In this document: positions 53,831-63,582 of the stretch, in pieces
How the letters are laid out: the number at the start of each line of letters is the position of its first letter
Numbering within the stretch: position 1 is the first letter of the stretch
Source: Syngnathus acus
Taxonomy: Eukaryota > Chordata > Actinopteri > Syngnathiformes > Syngnathidae
Reading direction: 5' to 3'
DNA length: 64,000 bases
Assembly (NCBI RefSeq): GCF_901709675.1
Contig: NC_051094.1
Coordinates: forward strand, 17,210,501-17,274,500
Notes under the pieces: generated by a model
What the model saw: only the letters and a program-made list of their open reading frames with translations
Database searches by the model: none
What the model was told of the DNA's origin: nothing
Translations under genes and position numbers: made by a program

Positions 53831-55051
53831 TACCGTATTTTCCGGACTATAAGTCACATTTTTTTATAGTTTGGCCGAGGGTGCAACTTATAATCAGGAG
53901 CGACTTACATGTGAAATTTTTCAGACATTCTTACTTGATCATTAACACATTACTTACTTACTTACTTACTAGTGTAGTTGATCACTTCACATGTTATTTC
54001 CACTTTAAACTGCATGAGGTCACACTAGACCTGTGGAATAATTGGAACCGCAACTGACAATGAGTCTGAATCCATTCACTGACTTCCGGAATTAGGAGTT
54101 GTTTATAACACAGAGGACAGAGATTAACACAGAGGACGAAAATTTCGATGGATTTAATGATTTGAAGTGACACGGATGGTTCAATAACATTATTCATGTT
54201 ATAGTTATTTGATATATAGTTTATTTAGTGTAGCAACTTGTATATTGTTATAGTACAGTAGTTTCCGATTGCCTAGGGAGGCCATGAAGGCAGCAAGGGG
54301 GAGGAGACGGAAAGAGTGATCCCGGGCGCTTTATTAGAGTGAGGCTACACCCACTGCGTGTTGGCTCGCACGTTGAACTCTTGTTTTGTGAAATAAAGAG
54401 CCGGTTACCAAACGCACGACTTGCCTGGTATTTTGGCAACGCTACAAATAGTTATATAGATTTGTGAAATAATTGGAGCCCCAACTGATGACCAGTCTGA
54501 CGTACTTCCGGGGTTAGCAGCTGTGTTTTTTTTTTTTAAAGTGACACGGAGGATGAAGATTTCGATGGATTTAATGATTTGGAATGACGCGGATGGTTCG
54601 ATAAAATTGTTATAGTTATTTGATATATAGTTGATATATAGTTATATGGGCCTGTGGAATAGTTTGAACTGCAGCTGACAACGAGTCTGACGTCATTGCC
54701 GCATGCACTTCCGGGGTCAAAAGCGGCGTTGTTTACACAAAGGATGAAGATTTCGATGGATTTAATTATTTGATAAATGCGTTATTTACGTTATAGTTAT
54801 TTGAATAACTGTTAATGTTACGTCAGGCACGTTCTCAGCTCCACATTTGTGTTTATTTAACGTTAGCATACCATATCGTTTAGCCTGTTGTTGCCTGTTC
54901 ATGTCTGTTCTTAGTGTTGGATTTTTCCAAATAAAGCTCTCCCAATAATGCGACTTGTACTCCGGTGCGACTAATATATGTTTTTCTTCTTTATTATGCA
55001 TTTTATGGCTCGTGCAACTCCGGAGCGACTTATAGTCCGAAAAATACGGTA
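53831..55051. mobile_element. pogo-like element, family A (copy A4), with tail repeats and a TRIM-like segment
   Basis: TACCGTATTTTCCGGACTATA to ATAGTCCGAAAAATACGGTA. Tail units at about 54060-54170, 54510-54600 and 54700-54775. A 218-bp TGTAGC...GCTACA segment (54229-54446) sits between the first and second. No catalytic domain. Confidence 0.85.
54229..54446 (+). mobile_element. TRIM-like solo LTR (TGTAGC...GCTACA), longest copy
   Basis: TGTAGCAACTTGTATATTGT at the left, AATAAAGAGCCGGTTACC near the right, and GGCAACGCTACA at the end. It lies in the TTTATATATAGTTATATAGG spacer of the tail array, as at 21215. Too short for a coding interior. Confidence 0.6.
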
Positions 55052-55715
55052 AATGTAATTGACTAAATAACTTTTGTTCAGAATCAGCTTCTTATCACTG
55101 GTCACGACGTGGCTTTCCTCTCACTCATTCCCGCATCTTGACAGTGCTTTAAATAGTGTAGACGCTGGGCGTCCACCAAGTTCAATTGGGAAGCAGAGTG
55201 CAGCTAAACGAGACGATAAATGCTGGGCATCGGACGACTAGCGTCTCTTCGGGGCAGTGTACTAGCCTCGTCCGGCCAGGCTGAATCCCTTTTTGATTGA
55301 CAGCAAAATGAGCGAATCAGCAATCTTTTGGTGTAAACATCCGTAGGAGCATTTATTAATTTTCATTCTGTTTTTGTCCATACCGAGCAGCAGGTAAATA
55401 AACTGACACATTTTATGATGGAGGCCGAAATTGGCTTCCTCCTTGAAAGACCAGCATCCTGATACACACACACGCACGCACACACGAGCACACGAACGCA
55501 CACACACACCCACAAAACTGTGGAGCGCTTTAACAGCATGATATAACTCCTTTAATTTGTACAGATTCTGTTCATGGAGCTAGCTGCCAACAACATTAAA
55601 TATCAATTTTGAACACATTTTAGTTCGTTGTCAAATCGACAGCAGGTTATTACGGTGTAATGTAACTCTGACGTTTCTTGAAACACATACAGCAGTCATG
55701 ACACTGTGCAGTCAC
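55052..55715. other. uqcc3 intron with a CA-rich repeat; no gene recognised
   Basis: A CA/CG-rich stretch (about 55462-55512). Otherwise unique-looking, with ATTTTAGTTCG and TGTAATGTAAC segments and no terminal repeats. Confidence 0.6.
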
Positions 55716-55832
55716 CTTGATTATTTCTTTTCGCCTGTCTTCTCCAGGAACAATAAGGGCCCACGTCCCATAGCCGACACCCAACAACGCAACCATGCCG
55801 GTCATGCTGAGGACGGTTCGCATGGCACTCAT
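55716..55832 (-). CDS. uqcc3: uqcc3 first coding exon (membrane anchor)
   Basis: ATG at 55832-55830: MSAMRTVLSMTGMVALLGVG, then YGTWALIVPGEDRRKEIIK, then donor AAG|GTGACT. Residues 6-28 form one hydrophobic membrane helix, followed by the P-G-E-x-R-R-K-E motif of UQCC3. The frame is open further upstream to an ATG at 55952, but the MSAM start fits the family length. Second exon is 5.4 kb downstream; the intron holds two Tc1 and one pogo-like element. Confidence 0.9.
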
Positions 55833-56034
55833 TGTAGAGTCAACGCTAAAGGGTCCACCGAGATTGAGATCGGTGTCAAAATTACTGAAAATCTGACCAA
55901 CATTTGAATGCGCGACCGTAGCGTCTCTGTTATCAACGTCGTTCGGAAACAACTGGTTACGTGGTTTCAGTTCCTACCCAATTTGCAGCATCAGCGGTAC
56001 GCTCACTCGACTTCATCAAATACTGTCCTTCCCA

Positions 56035-56223
56035 GTGGCAACCAGATCTACTCGGGTGGTCAGATCGGCTCGGAAGCCTGCGCTTTTTGATCACGCTGCA
56101 TTATATGATTGGCTTGGAGACTGTAGAGCGAGGCCAAATATTGTGGTTGCCTGTTTTGAGGAAATCGGATTGTGGTATTTCGGCGGAAACACGGACGAAA
56201 TTATTATTACGAGAAATTTCTAG
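56035..56223 (+). CDS. Unrecognised 62-codon frame, divergent from uqcc3
   Basis: MATRSTRVVRSARKPALFDH, then ALYDWLGDCRARPNIVVACF and EEIGLWYFGGNTDEIIITRN. A splice-acceptor-like CTGTCCTTCCCAG lies just upstream and AATAAAG near 56337. The protein is not recognised. It might be the last exon of a divergent host transcript or chance. Confidence 0.3.
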   Translation: MATRSTRVVRSARKPALFDHAALYDWLGDCRARPNIVVACFEEIGLWYFGGNTDEIIITRNF

Positions 56224-56510
56224 TGATAGCAATTTCGATGCCGCATGAACCAATGAATCACTTAAACACAACTTCCCAAAACTCGAAACGCTGCTACGAC
56301 ACTTTGAAGAGTGTCATCTGATCTGTAATAATGATAATAAAGATAAAGGAAAAAAGTCCAGACTAGTGTATTTTAATGCATTAAATAGCCCAATTGATTC
56401 ATGTTTAATAATCAATGAAGCTTTTATTGTAGGTTATTTAAGTTATGTAATAATGAATATAGGCATATCTGGAGCAAATGTTAAGGGAAATGACAGAAAT
56501 GCATTGCACC

Positions 56511-56822
56511 AGCTCAGTGGCCTAGTGGTAGAGTGTCCGCCCTGAGACTGGAAGGTTGTGGGTTCAAACCCCGGCCGGGTCATACCAAAGACTATAAAAA
56601 TGGGACCCATTGCCTCCCTGCTTGGCACTCAGCATTAAGGGTTGGAATTGGGGGGTTAGATCACCAACTGATTCCCGAGCGCGGCACCGCTGCTGCTCAC
56701 TGCTCCCCTCTCCCCCAGGGGATGGATTAAAATCACACGGGGATGGGTTAAATGCAGAGGACAAATTTCACCACACCCAGGTGTGTGTGACGATCATTGG
56801 GACTTTAATCTTTAATCTTTAA
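56511..56822 (+). mobile_element. tRNA-derived SINE (copy 2), (CTTTAAT)n tail
   Basis: Almost base-for-base the same as 10395-10718, including A box, B box and the CTTTAAT tail. Only a few differences are seen, such as CACACGGGG for CACATGGGG and a shorter GT run. Such identity implies recent amplification. Confidence 0.93.
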
Positions 56823-57033
56823 TGTGCTTCTGCTTATGTAACTGTAATGAAAACTATAGGAATTGGTGATTGTGCAAGTTTGTAGTCATTGGGAAGGTTC
56901 AACAATTTTTATTCAAAAAATGAATAATTTCTACAGTGCTTGCTTGGCTTTAATCGGCTCCTCTTCTGCCTCACTACCTCTTTAGTTTAGAACAGGGGTC
57001 TCAAACTCCAGTCCTCGGGGGCCGTATTCCGAC

Positions 57034-57915
57034 ATGTCAGTCCCCACCTGTCAGTGGATCACCAGCTTCCTGACCAACAGGAGACAGCGTGTGAGGCTGG
57101 GGGGCATCACATCTGACACCCGGACCACCAATACTGGAGCCCCTCAGGGGTGCGTCCTCTCCCCACTGCTCTTCTCTCTCTACACCAATGATTTCTCCTC
57201 AGATGACTCTCCTGTGAAGCTCCTGAAGTATGCAGACGACACCACTCTCATCGGACTGATCCAGGACGGTGATGAGACTGCGTACAGACAGGAGGTGGAG
57301 CGGCTGGTCCACTGGTGCAACCAAAACCATCTGGAGCTGAACCCGCTCAAGACCGTGGAGATGACAGTGGATTTCAGGCGAGACCCTTCACCACTTTTAC
57401 CCCTCACTATCCGCAGTAATACTATTCTCTCCACAGACACCTTCAAGTTCCTGGGAACCACAATCTCTCGGGACCTGAAATGGACCGGCCACATAGACTC
57501 TGTCCGGAAGAAGGCCCAGCAGAGGCTGTACTTCCTGAGACAGCTCAAGAAGTTCAACCTGCCGCGAGAGCTTCTGAAGACCTTCTACACTGCCATCATC
57601 CAGTCTGTCCTCTGCACCTCCATCACTGTCTGGTTTGGATCAGCCTCCAAACAAGACAAGCACAGACTGCAACGGACAATCAGGACTGCAGAAAAGATCA
57701 TTGGAATCAACCTCCCTTCTATCCAAGACTTGTACCTGTCCAGGACCAGGAAACGTGCAAGGAACATCTCTACAGACCCTTCTCACCCAGGTTGCAGTCT
57801 GTTTGAACTACTCCCCTCCGGACGGCGTTATAGAGCTCGGTACGCCAAAACCAGCAGACACCGAGACAGCTTCTTCCCCCAGGCTGTTGCTCTGATGAAC
57901 TCACACCACTCATAG
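57034..57915 (+). CDS. L2-type LINE reverse transcriptase C-terminal half (293 codons)
   Basis: Opens just after motif A ([19 protein letters not shown]), includes [19 protein letters not shown] and [15 protein letters not shown] (YADD), the thumb and the C-terminal [19 protein letters not shown]. It stops with TAG after NSHHS. This stop is the reference for the stop loss at 14620. No palm motif A or endonuclease, so not functional alone. Confidence 0.88.
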   Translation: MSVPTCQWITSFLTNRRQRVRLGGITSDTRTTNTGAPQGCVLSPLLFSLYTNDFSSDDSPVKLLKYADDTTLIGLIQDGDETAYRQEVERLVHWCNQNHLELNPLKTVEMTVDFRRDPSPLLPLTIRSNTILSTDTFKFLGTTISRDLKWTGHIDSVRKKAQQRLYFLRQLKKFNLPRELLKTFYTAIIQSVLCTSITVWFGSASKQDKHRLQRTIRTAEKIIGINLPSIQDLYLSRTRKRARNISTDPSHPGCSLFELLPSGRRYRARYAKTSRHRDSFFPQAVALMNSHHS

Positions 57916-58123
57916 AGTCTCAGAGGCATTACTGTGCAATAACATCCTGCTCTTCACACCTTTTGAATTTGTCTACACTGTTTTTGCCATTATTCACATG
58001 TCCTGAGTGTTGTTAGTCACCTATATGTTGAACAGAGGGTGTGTTTTACCGAAGTCAAATTCCTTGTTTGGCACGCTCAAACATGGCGAATAAAAACTCT
58101 TGAATCTTGAATCTTGAATCTTG
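57035..58123 (+). mobile_element. 5'-truncated L2-type LINE, 4-bp TSD
   Basis: Begins inside the reverse transcriptase gene and ends in CTTGAAT repeats. ATGT lies at both edges (GAC-ATGT and GA-ATGT). Very close to the 11637-14826 element, so it moved recently. Confidence 0.9.
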
Positions 58124-58292
58124 AATGTTTTCCAAGTTTCCCTCGTTAAACACACCTGATTCAATTATCAGGCTCCTGCAGAACGTGAGGATGAACTGAT
58201 CATTTAAATCAGGTGTGTTTAATGAGGGAAACTTGGAAAACATGTAGGAATGCGGCCCCCGAGGACTGGAGTTTGAGACCCCTGGTTTAGAA

Positions 58293-58477
58293 GATCCTCT
58301 CACACGGATGTTGCTGGCATTGATAGATATTGTTTTGCAATTGTCTGCAAATGTGGGTAGACTGCTGCCCGTATTTGTCTTCTCTGGAGAGGTAGGGCTA
58401 TGACAAGAAGCGTTGGACCTCAACAGTGACATCTGTTGTCGCGCTGTGTTCTTTGGGTTGCACCTTAAACAAAAATG
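58293..58477 (-). pseudogene. Candidate coding piece between a hAT and a solo LTR (unrecognised gene)
   Basis: The minus-strand frame from TTTAAGGTGCAACCC runs without a stop: RCNPKNTARQQMSLLRSNAS, CHSPTSPEKTNTGSSLPTFA, DNCKTISINASNIRVRGSS. Taking the hAT out with one GTTTAGAA lets it continue as KLKR-stop (TAG at 56976-56974). Taking the LTR out links it in frame to 58948-59063. The protein is not recognised. Confidence 0.45.
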
Positions 58478-58947
58478 TGTCACGTCTCGTCCCCAGCCGT
58501 TCCACTATGTGTCTGTTGTCTTGGTTTCTGTCTGTGTACTCGCCCCTCCCCTCCTGTGCGCCCATGATTAGTTTGATTATTCTCACCTGCCTCTTGTTAC
58601 CTGTCGTGTATATAAGTCCTGTCTGCCCCTCACGCCCCGTCGGATCGTTGTTGTCTTTTTGGTTCCTGTTATCGTAATGTCTTCACGTCCTTTGTTTCAC
58701 GTCCCTGTCGGTTTGTCCTTTTGCTGTTTTGTTAAGTCAAGTCAAGTCAAGTTTATTTGTATAGCCCTAAATCACAAGCAGTCTCAAAGGGCTTCACATA
58801 GACAAAAATTGACAATTATTCTCAAAGCATCCCCTGATCTTAAGCTCCCAAAAGTCATGTCAGTTTGCCGAGTCTGTTAGTTTGTTTCACTGAATAAACC
58901 CTGGTCCAAGCTGCATTTGGTCACCCTGCTCCATCCGATCCATGACA
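58478..58947 (+). mobile_element. Gypsy-like solo LTR with an inserted LINE tail
   Basis: TGTCACGTCTCG to GATCCATGACA. Flanks AAATG and AAATT agree at 4 of 5 bases. A TATATAAG box near 58609 and AATAAACCC near 58897 fit an LTR promoter and poly(A) site. It is related to 9473-9880 at the 3' end. Its interior is split by the LINE tail at 58735-58855. Confidence 0.8.
58735..58855 (-). mobile_element. LINE 3' tail, (ACTTG)n end, minus strand
   Basis: On the minus strand TTTTGGGAGCTTAAGATCAG ... GATTTAGGGCTATACAAATA is followed by AACTTGACTTGACTTGACTT. A 5'-truncated LINE end in the LTR. The duplicated GTCAA/GTCATG edge is unclear. Confidence 0.7.
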
Positions 58948-59063
58948 AAATTGAAATAAATTACCAGTTGAAGATTTCTAAAATTGATCATATAATTATC
59001 CAAACCAAATCTGCTGTCCAACAATTCCCATAAGTTGTCCCTGTTCTCCTTGCCGTGTTCCTC
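58948..59063 (-). pseudogene. Candidate coding piece next to an LTR at its splice acceptor
   Basis: Minus strand after CACAG: EEHGKENRDNLWELLDSRFG, LDNYMINFRNLQL, then VIYF up to the solo LTR. The frame joins 58293-58477 with no stop once the LTR is removed. The CACAG just before the piece is the 5-bp duplication of the LTR at 59069-61077, so that element landed exactly on the AG of a possible 3' splice site. Gene not recognised. Confidence 0.45.
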
Positions 59064-59337
59064 CTGTGGTGCTTCATGATCATATTAAAAGAGCTGCCAT
59101 ATGTTACAAAATAGAGCATTTTATTAATGAATTACTGTTGAAGAGAGAGCAACAGCATATTTTTATACAAACTTATATACTGTTCATACTTTTATACAGT
59201 TTTAATTATCATGTCAATCAATGTGTAAATACTCTTAATAATTTATACACACAGAGTTATTCAATCAGAACACTGACAGCACACAGAGCTTAGTGACTTT
59301 TCCATTACACATAAGGCACAGCTCATTAACTTCATGC

Positions 59338-60494
59338 TTCAATGACTACCGCCCCGTGGCACTGACGCCCATCATCATGAAGTGCTTTGAGCGGCTTGTC
59401 ATGGAGCACATCAGATCCATTCTCCCCCGCACCATAGACCCCTTCCAGTTTGCGTACCGAGCCAAACGGTCCTCTGAAGATGCCATCTGCTCTGCCCTCC
59501 ACTCAGCCCTCACCCACCTGGAGAGAAGGGACTCGTATGTGAGATTGCTGTTTGTGGACTTCAGTTCTGCATTCAACACCATTGTGCCACAACGACTCAT
59601 CTGCAAACTCGACAAGCTGGGCCTCAGTACCTACCTCTGCAACTGGCTACTGGACTTCCTCTGTCAGAGACCTCAGGTGGTACGTGTTGGCGACAAAATC
59701 TCCGCCAGCATCACGCTGAGCACGGGGGCCCCCCAAGGCTGCGTGCTCAGTCCGCTGCTCTTCACCCTGCTGACGCATGACTGCACTGCAACTTACGGTA
59801 GCAACCGCGTGCTGAAATATGCCGACGACACGACTCTGGTGGATCTCATCACCGGGGGCGACGAGACTCAGTACAGGTCGGAGGTCGACCTTCTGGCCAC
59901 GAGGTGCAGGGACAACAACCTCCTGCTGAACGTCAACAAGACCAAGGAGATTGTTGTTGACTTCCGGAAGGGTCACACCCAACACCTGCCACTGACCATC
60001 GACGGTGCTGTGGTGGAGAGAGTGAGCAGGGGTGCACATCAGTGAGAACATCTCCTGGTCCACCAACACCGCATCATTGGCGAAGAAAGCTCAGCGCCGC
60101 CTGTACTTCCTGCGGAAACTCAGGCGAGCAAGTGCTCCTCCGGCGGTCATGACTACATTCTACCGTGGCACCATTGAGAGCGTCCTCTCCAGTTGTATCG
60201 CTGTTTGGGGTGGTAGCTGCTGAATACAACATGAAGGCCCTGCAGCGCATAGTGAACACGGCTGGTAAGATTATTGGTGCTTCACTCCCCTCCCTGAAGG
60301 ACATTTACACCTCCCATCTCACCCGCAAGGCGACCATGATTGTGAGTGATGTGAGTCACCCCGCTCAGTCTTTGTTTGATCTTCTGCCCTCTGGGAAGAG
60401 GTACAGGAGCCTGCGCTCCTGCACCACCAGACTCACCAACAGCTTCATACTCCAGGCTGTTAGGATCCTGAACTCTCTCCCCCCTTCTGCGTAG
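59338..60494 (+). pseudogene. L2-B LINE reverse transcriptase, two frameshifts
   Basis: [38 protein letters not shown] (motif A), [19 protein letters not shown] and [15 protein letters not shown] (YADD), thumb to VVERVS near 60026. There 14 bases present at 28405-28418 are missing. The frame resumes as HISENISWSTNTASLAKKAQ. A second shift (2 bases) falls near 60220. The end is FDLLPSGKRYRSLRSCTTRL ... NSLPPSA. Both catalytic motifs are intact, but the product is broken. Confidence 0.9.
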
Positions 60495-60774
60495 CGTCCT
60501 GTACTTTTGCGCTATATTCTGACTGTCTGCTGTATGCACACTTGCTCCATTTTTGCTCTTCTTATTTATTATGTTATTTATTTATTATTTATTCATCACT
60601 CTTATTTATTCATTGTTTGTGCCTTCTTGTTTTTATTTTTTGTGTCGTTTACTTGTATGTATATTGTGTACTATGTCTTGTCACCGTGGGATAGTGGGAA
60701 CGTAATTTCGATCTCTTTGTGTGTCTTGGCATGTGAAGAAATTGACAATAAAGCAGACTTTGACTTCGACTTTT
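59338..60774 (+). mobile_element. 5'-truncated L2-type LINE (family L2-B), longest copy
   Basis: Starts within the reverse transcriptase ([20 protein letters not shown]) and ends with GACAATAAAGCAGACTTTGA and GACTTC/GACTTT repeats. It lies inside a family-L LTR between CATTAACTTCATG and ACACATAGATAC. Confidence 0.9.
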
Positions 60775-61082
60775 AACACATAGATACAAAACATTCAATA
60801 GATAACAAGACATTTAGGTGATAACAGAAAAAATGTCTGCCTTATGAGGATATGTTTTTCCTTCTTTTCCCCTCCCTTTTCTTCTCTTCCTTATTCCTGC
60901 TTGTGGACACTATAAGGCCTTCTGACCGGAACCATGAGGTTGTTGTTTCATCTACTGAAGTGCATTGTGTAGTGACTGCCGTAGAACAACCTAAGATCTT
61001 GCAAATAAAGAACCAACTATTTCTCCACATCTTTGTTTTTCTTGCTCAACGACGGACATCTTGAACAAACCGCAACACTGTG

Positions 61083-63582
61083 AAGTCCTGTAGACTGTTA
61101 GGTTTGTTCCCAGTTCTTTATCTTTAATGCTCGCTATGCTAACAGTAATTACCTAGAGGCAGCCTTCACAGTTTAACTATTTAATGTATGCCAGAATGAT
61201 CAATGCACAGCTGTGGAACCCTTTCTGCGAGATGCGGAAGAAGGTCCAACTCCCAGCGCCAAGGTTCCTGCTCTTATACTACTCTGGGCCGCCTTCCTGC
61301 AAGGAGGCGACTCTGCCTAGCCTGTGTGATAATGTGTGACCTTGTAGTCTTAACTGAGAGCGACTTCTACATATGTGCAAAGAGTGTCATAGAGAAGAGA
61401 AAGCTAATGAAGCAAGAGAAGGGTTACAGCAATATAACGGCATAGCTCAAGCTACTTAGCTAATCACATGTCCCAAAGAGGCCTATTCTAACAACTCGAA
61501 CTCCAGAAGCGCATTCTGTCGTTAGCCTGTTGACTACCTCTTGTGCATGGTTTGGTTTCCAAATGGAAGTATTTTGAAAGGTAGATCTAGAACTATTGCA
61601 AATGTCAGGTGTCAATCGTGCACTTATCTGATGTAAGGGGCTCTCCGTTTAAAGGGTAAAATTCTGTACTTTAGCCCCTCTGCAGTAACGCAGTATGTAG
61701 GGGAGACGAGAATTGATTTAAACCGGTACGGAAAGAAGATTCGTTCCGAGTCTAACCGCTGTTCAGGTAACTAACTAACTATTGTTAGATTAATTCCCTC
61801 ATTTCCGGACGCCGGTCCCTTTTAAAGCAACAGGATCCCGGTGTTGAGTAATTCCTTTTCGAGACCCGGGATCAAATTGATCGCGGCCGTTTCAGCGGCT
61901 CTTCTTTCCTATAATGAGTGGGGCTTTTGTTAACCGCTCGGAATCGATTTAGCTGTCTTTGATAAGACCGCAGGAACTCATTTATTTACACTAGCGTGCA
62001 CCCACACTAGCTGAGCTCAGGTTAACGGTTTCGAACCAGATTCTGACACTCCCTGATGTCAAGGATGAAAGCTGTCTTCATTTAAAAAAGAACTGAACGG
62101 TTTAAAGTATGACTATGATCGAGAAACAAAAGAGATTTAAAGCATAAAAGATCAAAATAATCATTAATCGAAATTAAATGATTATAAAGTAGAAATTTAA
62201 TGAATAAGCAAGGAAAAGAATTACAAGTTTCAATTGTTTGAACAACTAACAATAATTTCCACTCACCCTTCTCAATAGAGCAAAAATTATTCAGTCTCGA
62301 AGTTCTCTCGATTGAAAACTCAAAAATATAGTAAAAAAGGGTAAGAGGCTAGAGGTCTAAAATGCTGTTTGGTCGAAAAGTCGAGTGATCTGTTCTCCTT
62401 GTTCCAAACTCCGAATTCTGTTTAAAAGAACAGGCTGGCCTAAAGAAGGGAGATGCCGACGCCCTAAAAATGGCCCCTCTCTCCTGCACCGAGGTCTGCA
62501 TCTCCCAGCCTGTCTTTAAGCTTAAAATTTGACTAAGTCCAATTTGAAGATAGTATAAATTCATCCTAAGAGACCATGGGTTAATCTCAGAAAGGATGAA
62601 AACTATCTTTTTCTAATTGGCGTCCTCGACCCACGGGCAGAAGCCCGCGAGAGAGAGAGCCCTGCTCTTTGTCCGAACGAACCTTTTATACGAGTTCAGT
62701 TCGTGGGTACCAGTTTTTTTCCATGACGTCATACATTGGCCTCAGATGACCCAAATGCTTCCAGAATAGACTGCACCTGCATCTCGGCCGGTCTCAACCG
62801 GATTCAACCAGATGAGGTGACCATGTTCTCAGGGATGTAACAAATTTCTCAGGGATGCTTCATCCTGTTACTCACTTCCAAATCTTGTCAACTGTTCGTC
62901 AACTTGCGTCAACGTGACATTTGCAATCTCTTTCTCTGACTTGTGTTCCGTCAAACAGCATCTTGTTTAGGTCTCAACTGGATGAACGTGACCTCGGGTC
63001 ACGCTCATGTGTGGGATCTCAGTCTTCCACCACTTGGTATCACCATTAACCCTTTCTGCCTCCTTGTCTTCGCTCACATTTATACATTCATGTGTAAATG
63101 GAACATCAATATTACATACATGTTTGATACTGATTAAACATCGTGACAATAATAACACATACTTTCACAATAGTCAATTTAACACATAATCATAACTATG
63201 ATCGTGGATTCTCTTAGTTAGCAGATTACAACGCTCAAGCAGCTTCAAAACGTATTTTGACAAGCTGGTGACCTCTAGGTCAAGCTCAAGCGTGGGATTG
63301 CAGTCTTCCACCCACGGTATCACTGTCAACCCCTTGTCCTTACTCAACTCTTAATACATTCATGTGTAAATGAAACATCAGTGCTATGATGCTGCTCAAG
63401 TTGCTACTAACTATACAATATTGCAAAGCAGAATAAAATAAAGTATATTGCAGCTTACTCTAACTGTGATTAACATGTCTCATTCTCATTAGCTAACGAT
63501 GAGCATGGGCTTCTCTAGTTAGCAAATTAAAATATTAAAGCAGTTTCAAAGTATATTATAGCAAAACAAAATAATATAACAT
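61083..63582. other. Unassigned region, possibly an old LTR element on the minus strand
   Basis: No host exon or transposase was recognised. On the minus strand a TATAAAAGG box near 62690 is followed by a GC-richer leader (CCTCGACCCACGGGCAGAAG region) and a 71-codon frame (62564-62349). Two similar segments (about 62990-63140 and 63270-63400, sharing GGGAT-CAGTCTTCCACC and ACTCATGTGTAAATG-type blocks) are a degenerate direct duplication. No clear LTR borders. Confidence 0.35.

Larger units (their letters stand above)
56993..58284. mobile_element. hAT MITE (CAGGGGTCTCAAACTCC ends), perfect 8-bp TSD, with an L2 insertion
   Basis: CAGGGGTCTCAAACTCCAG and CTGGAGTTTGAGACCCCTG. GTTTAGAA duplicates at 56985-56992 and 58285-58292. 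Long subterminal inverted repeats (TTTCCAAGTTTCCCTC and its inverse, with AAACACACCTGATT inside). An L2 copy splits it near 57034. Confidence 0.94.
59069..61077 (+). mobile_element. Solo LTR, family L, 5-bp TSD, split by an L2-B LINE
   Basis: It ends AACCGCAACA. CTGTG is present at 59064-59068 and 61078-61082. Features include AATAAAGAACC near 61003 and a TATAA-type box near 60910. The LINE at 59338-60774 divides it; without it the LTR is about 570 bp. The exact first base (59069 or 59070) is uncertain. Relatives at 5030-5775. Confidence 0.78.

Noticed and set aside
55833-55952. N-terminal extension of uqcc3 from an ATG at 55952
   Set aside because: Open but without the features of the family; the membrane helix should lie at the extreme N-terminus as with the start at 55832.
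58430-58960. A 26-base intron (GTAATT...TTTAAG) leading to a VQPKEHSATTDVTVEVQRFL frame
   Set aside because: After removing the solo LTR the intron would be far too short for vertebrate splicing. The uninterrupted frame through the same bases is simpler.
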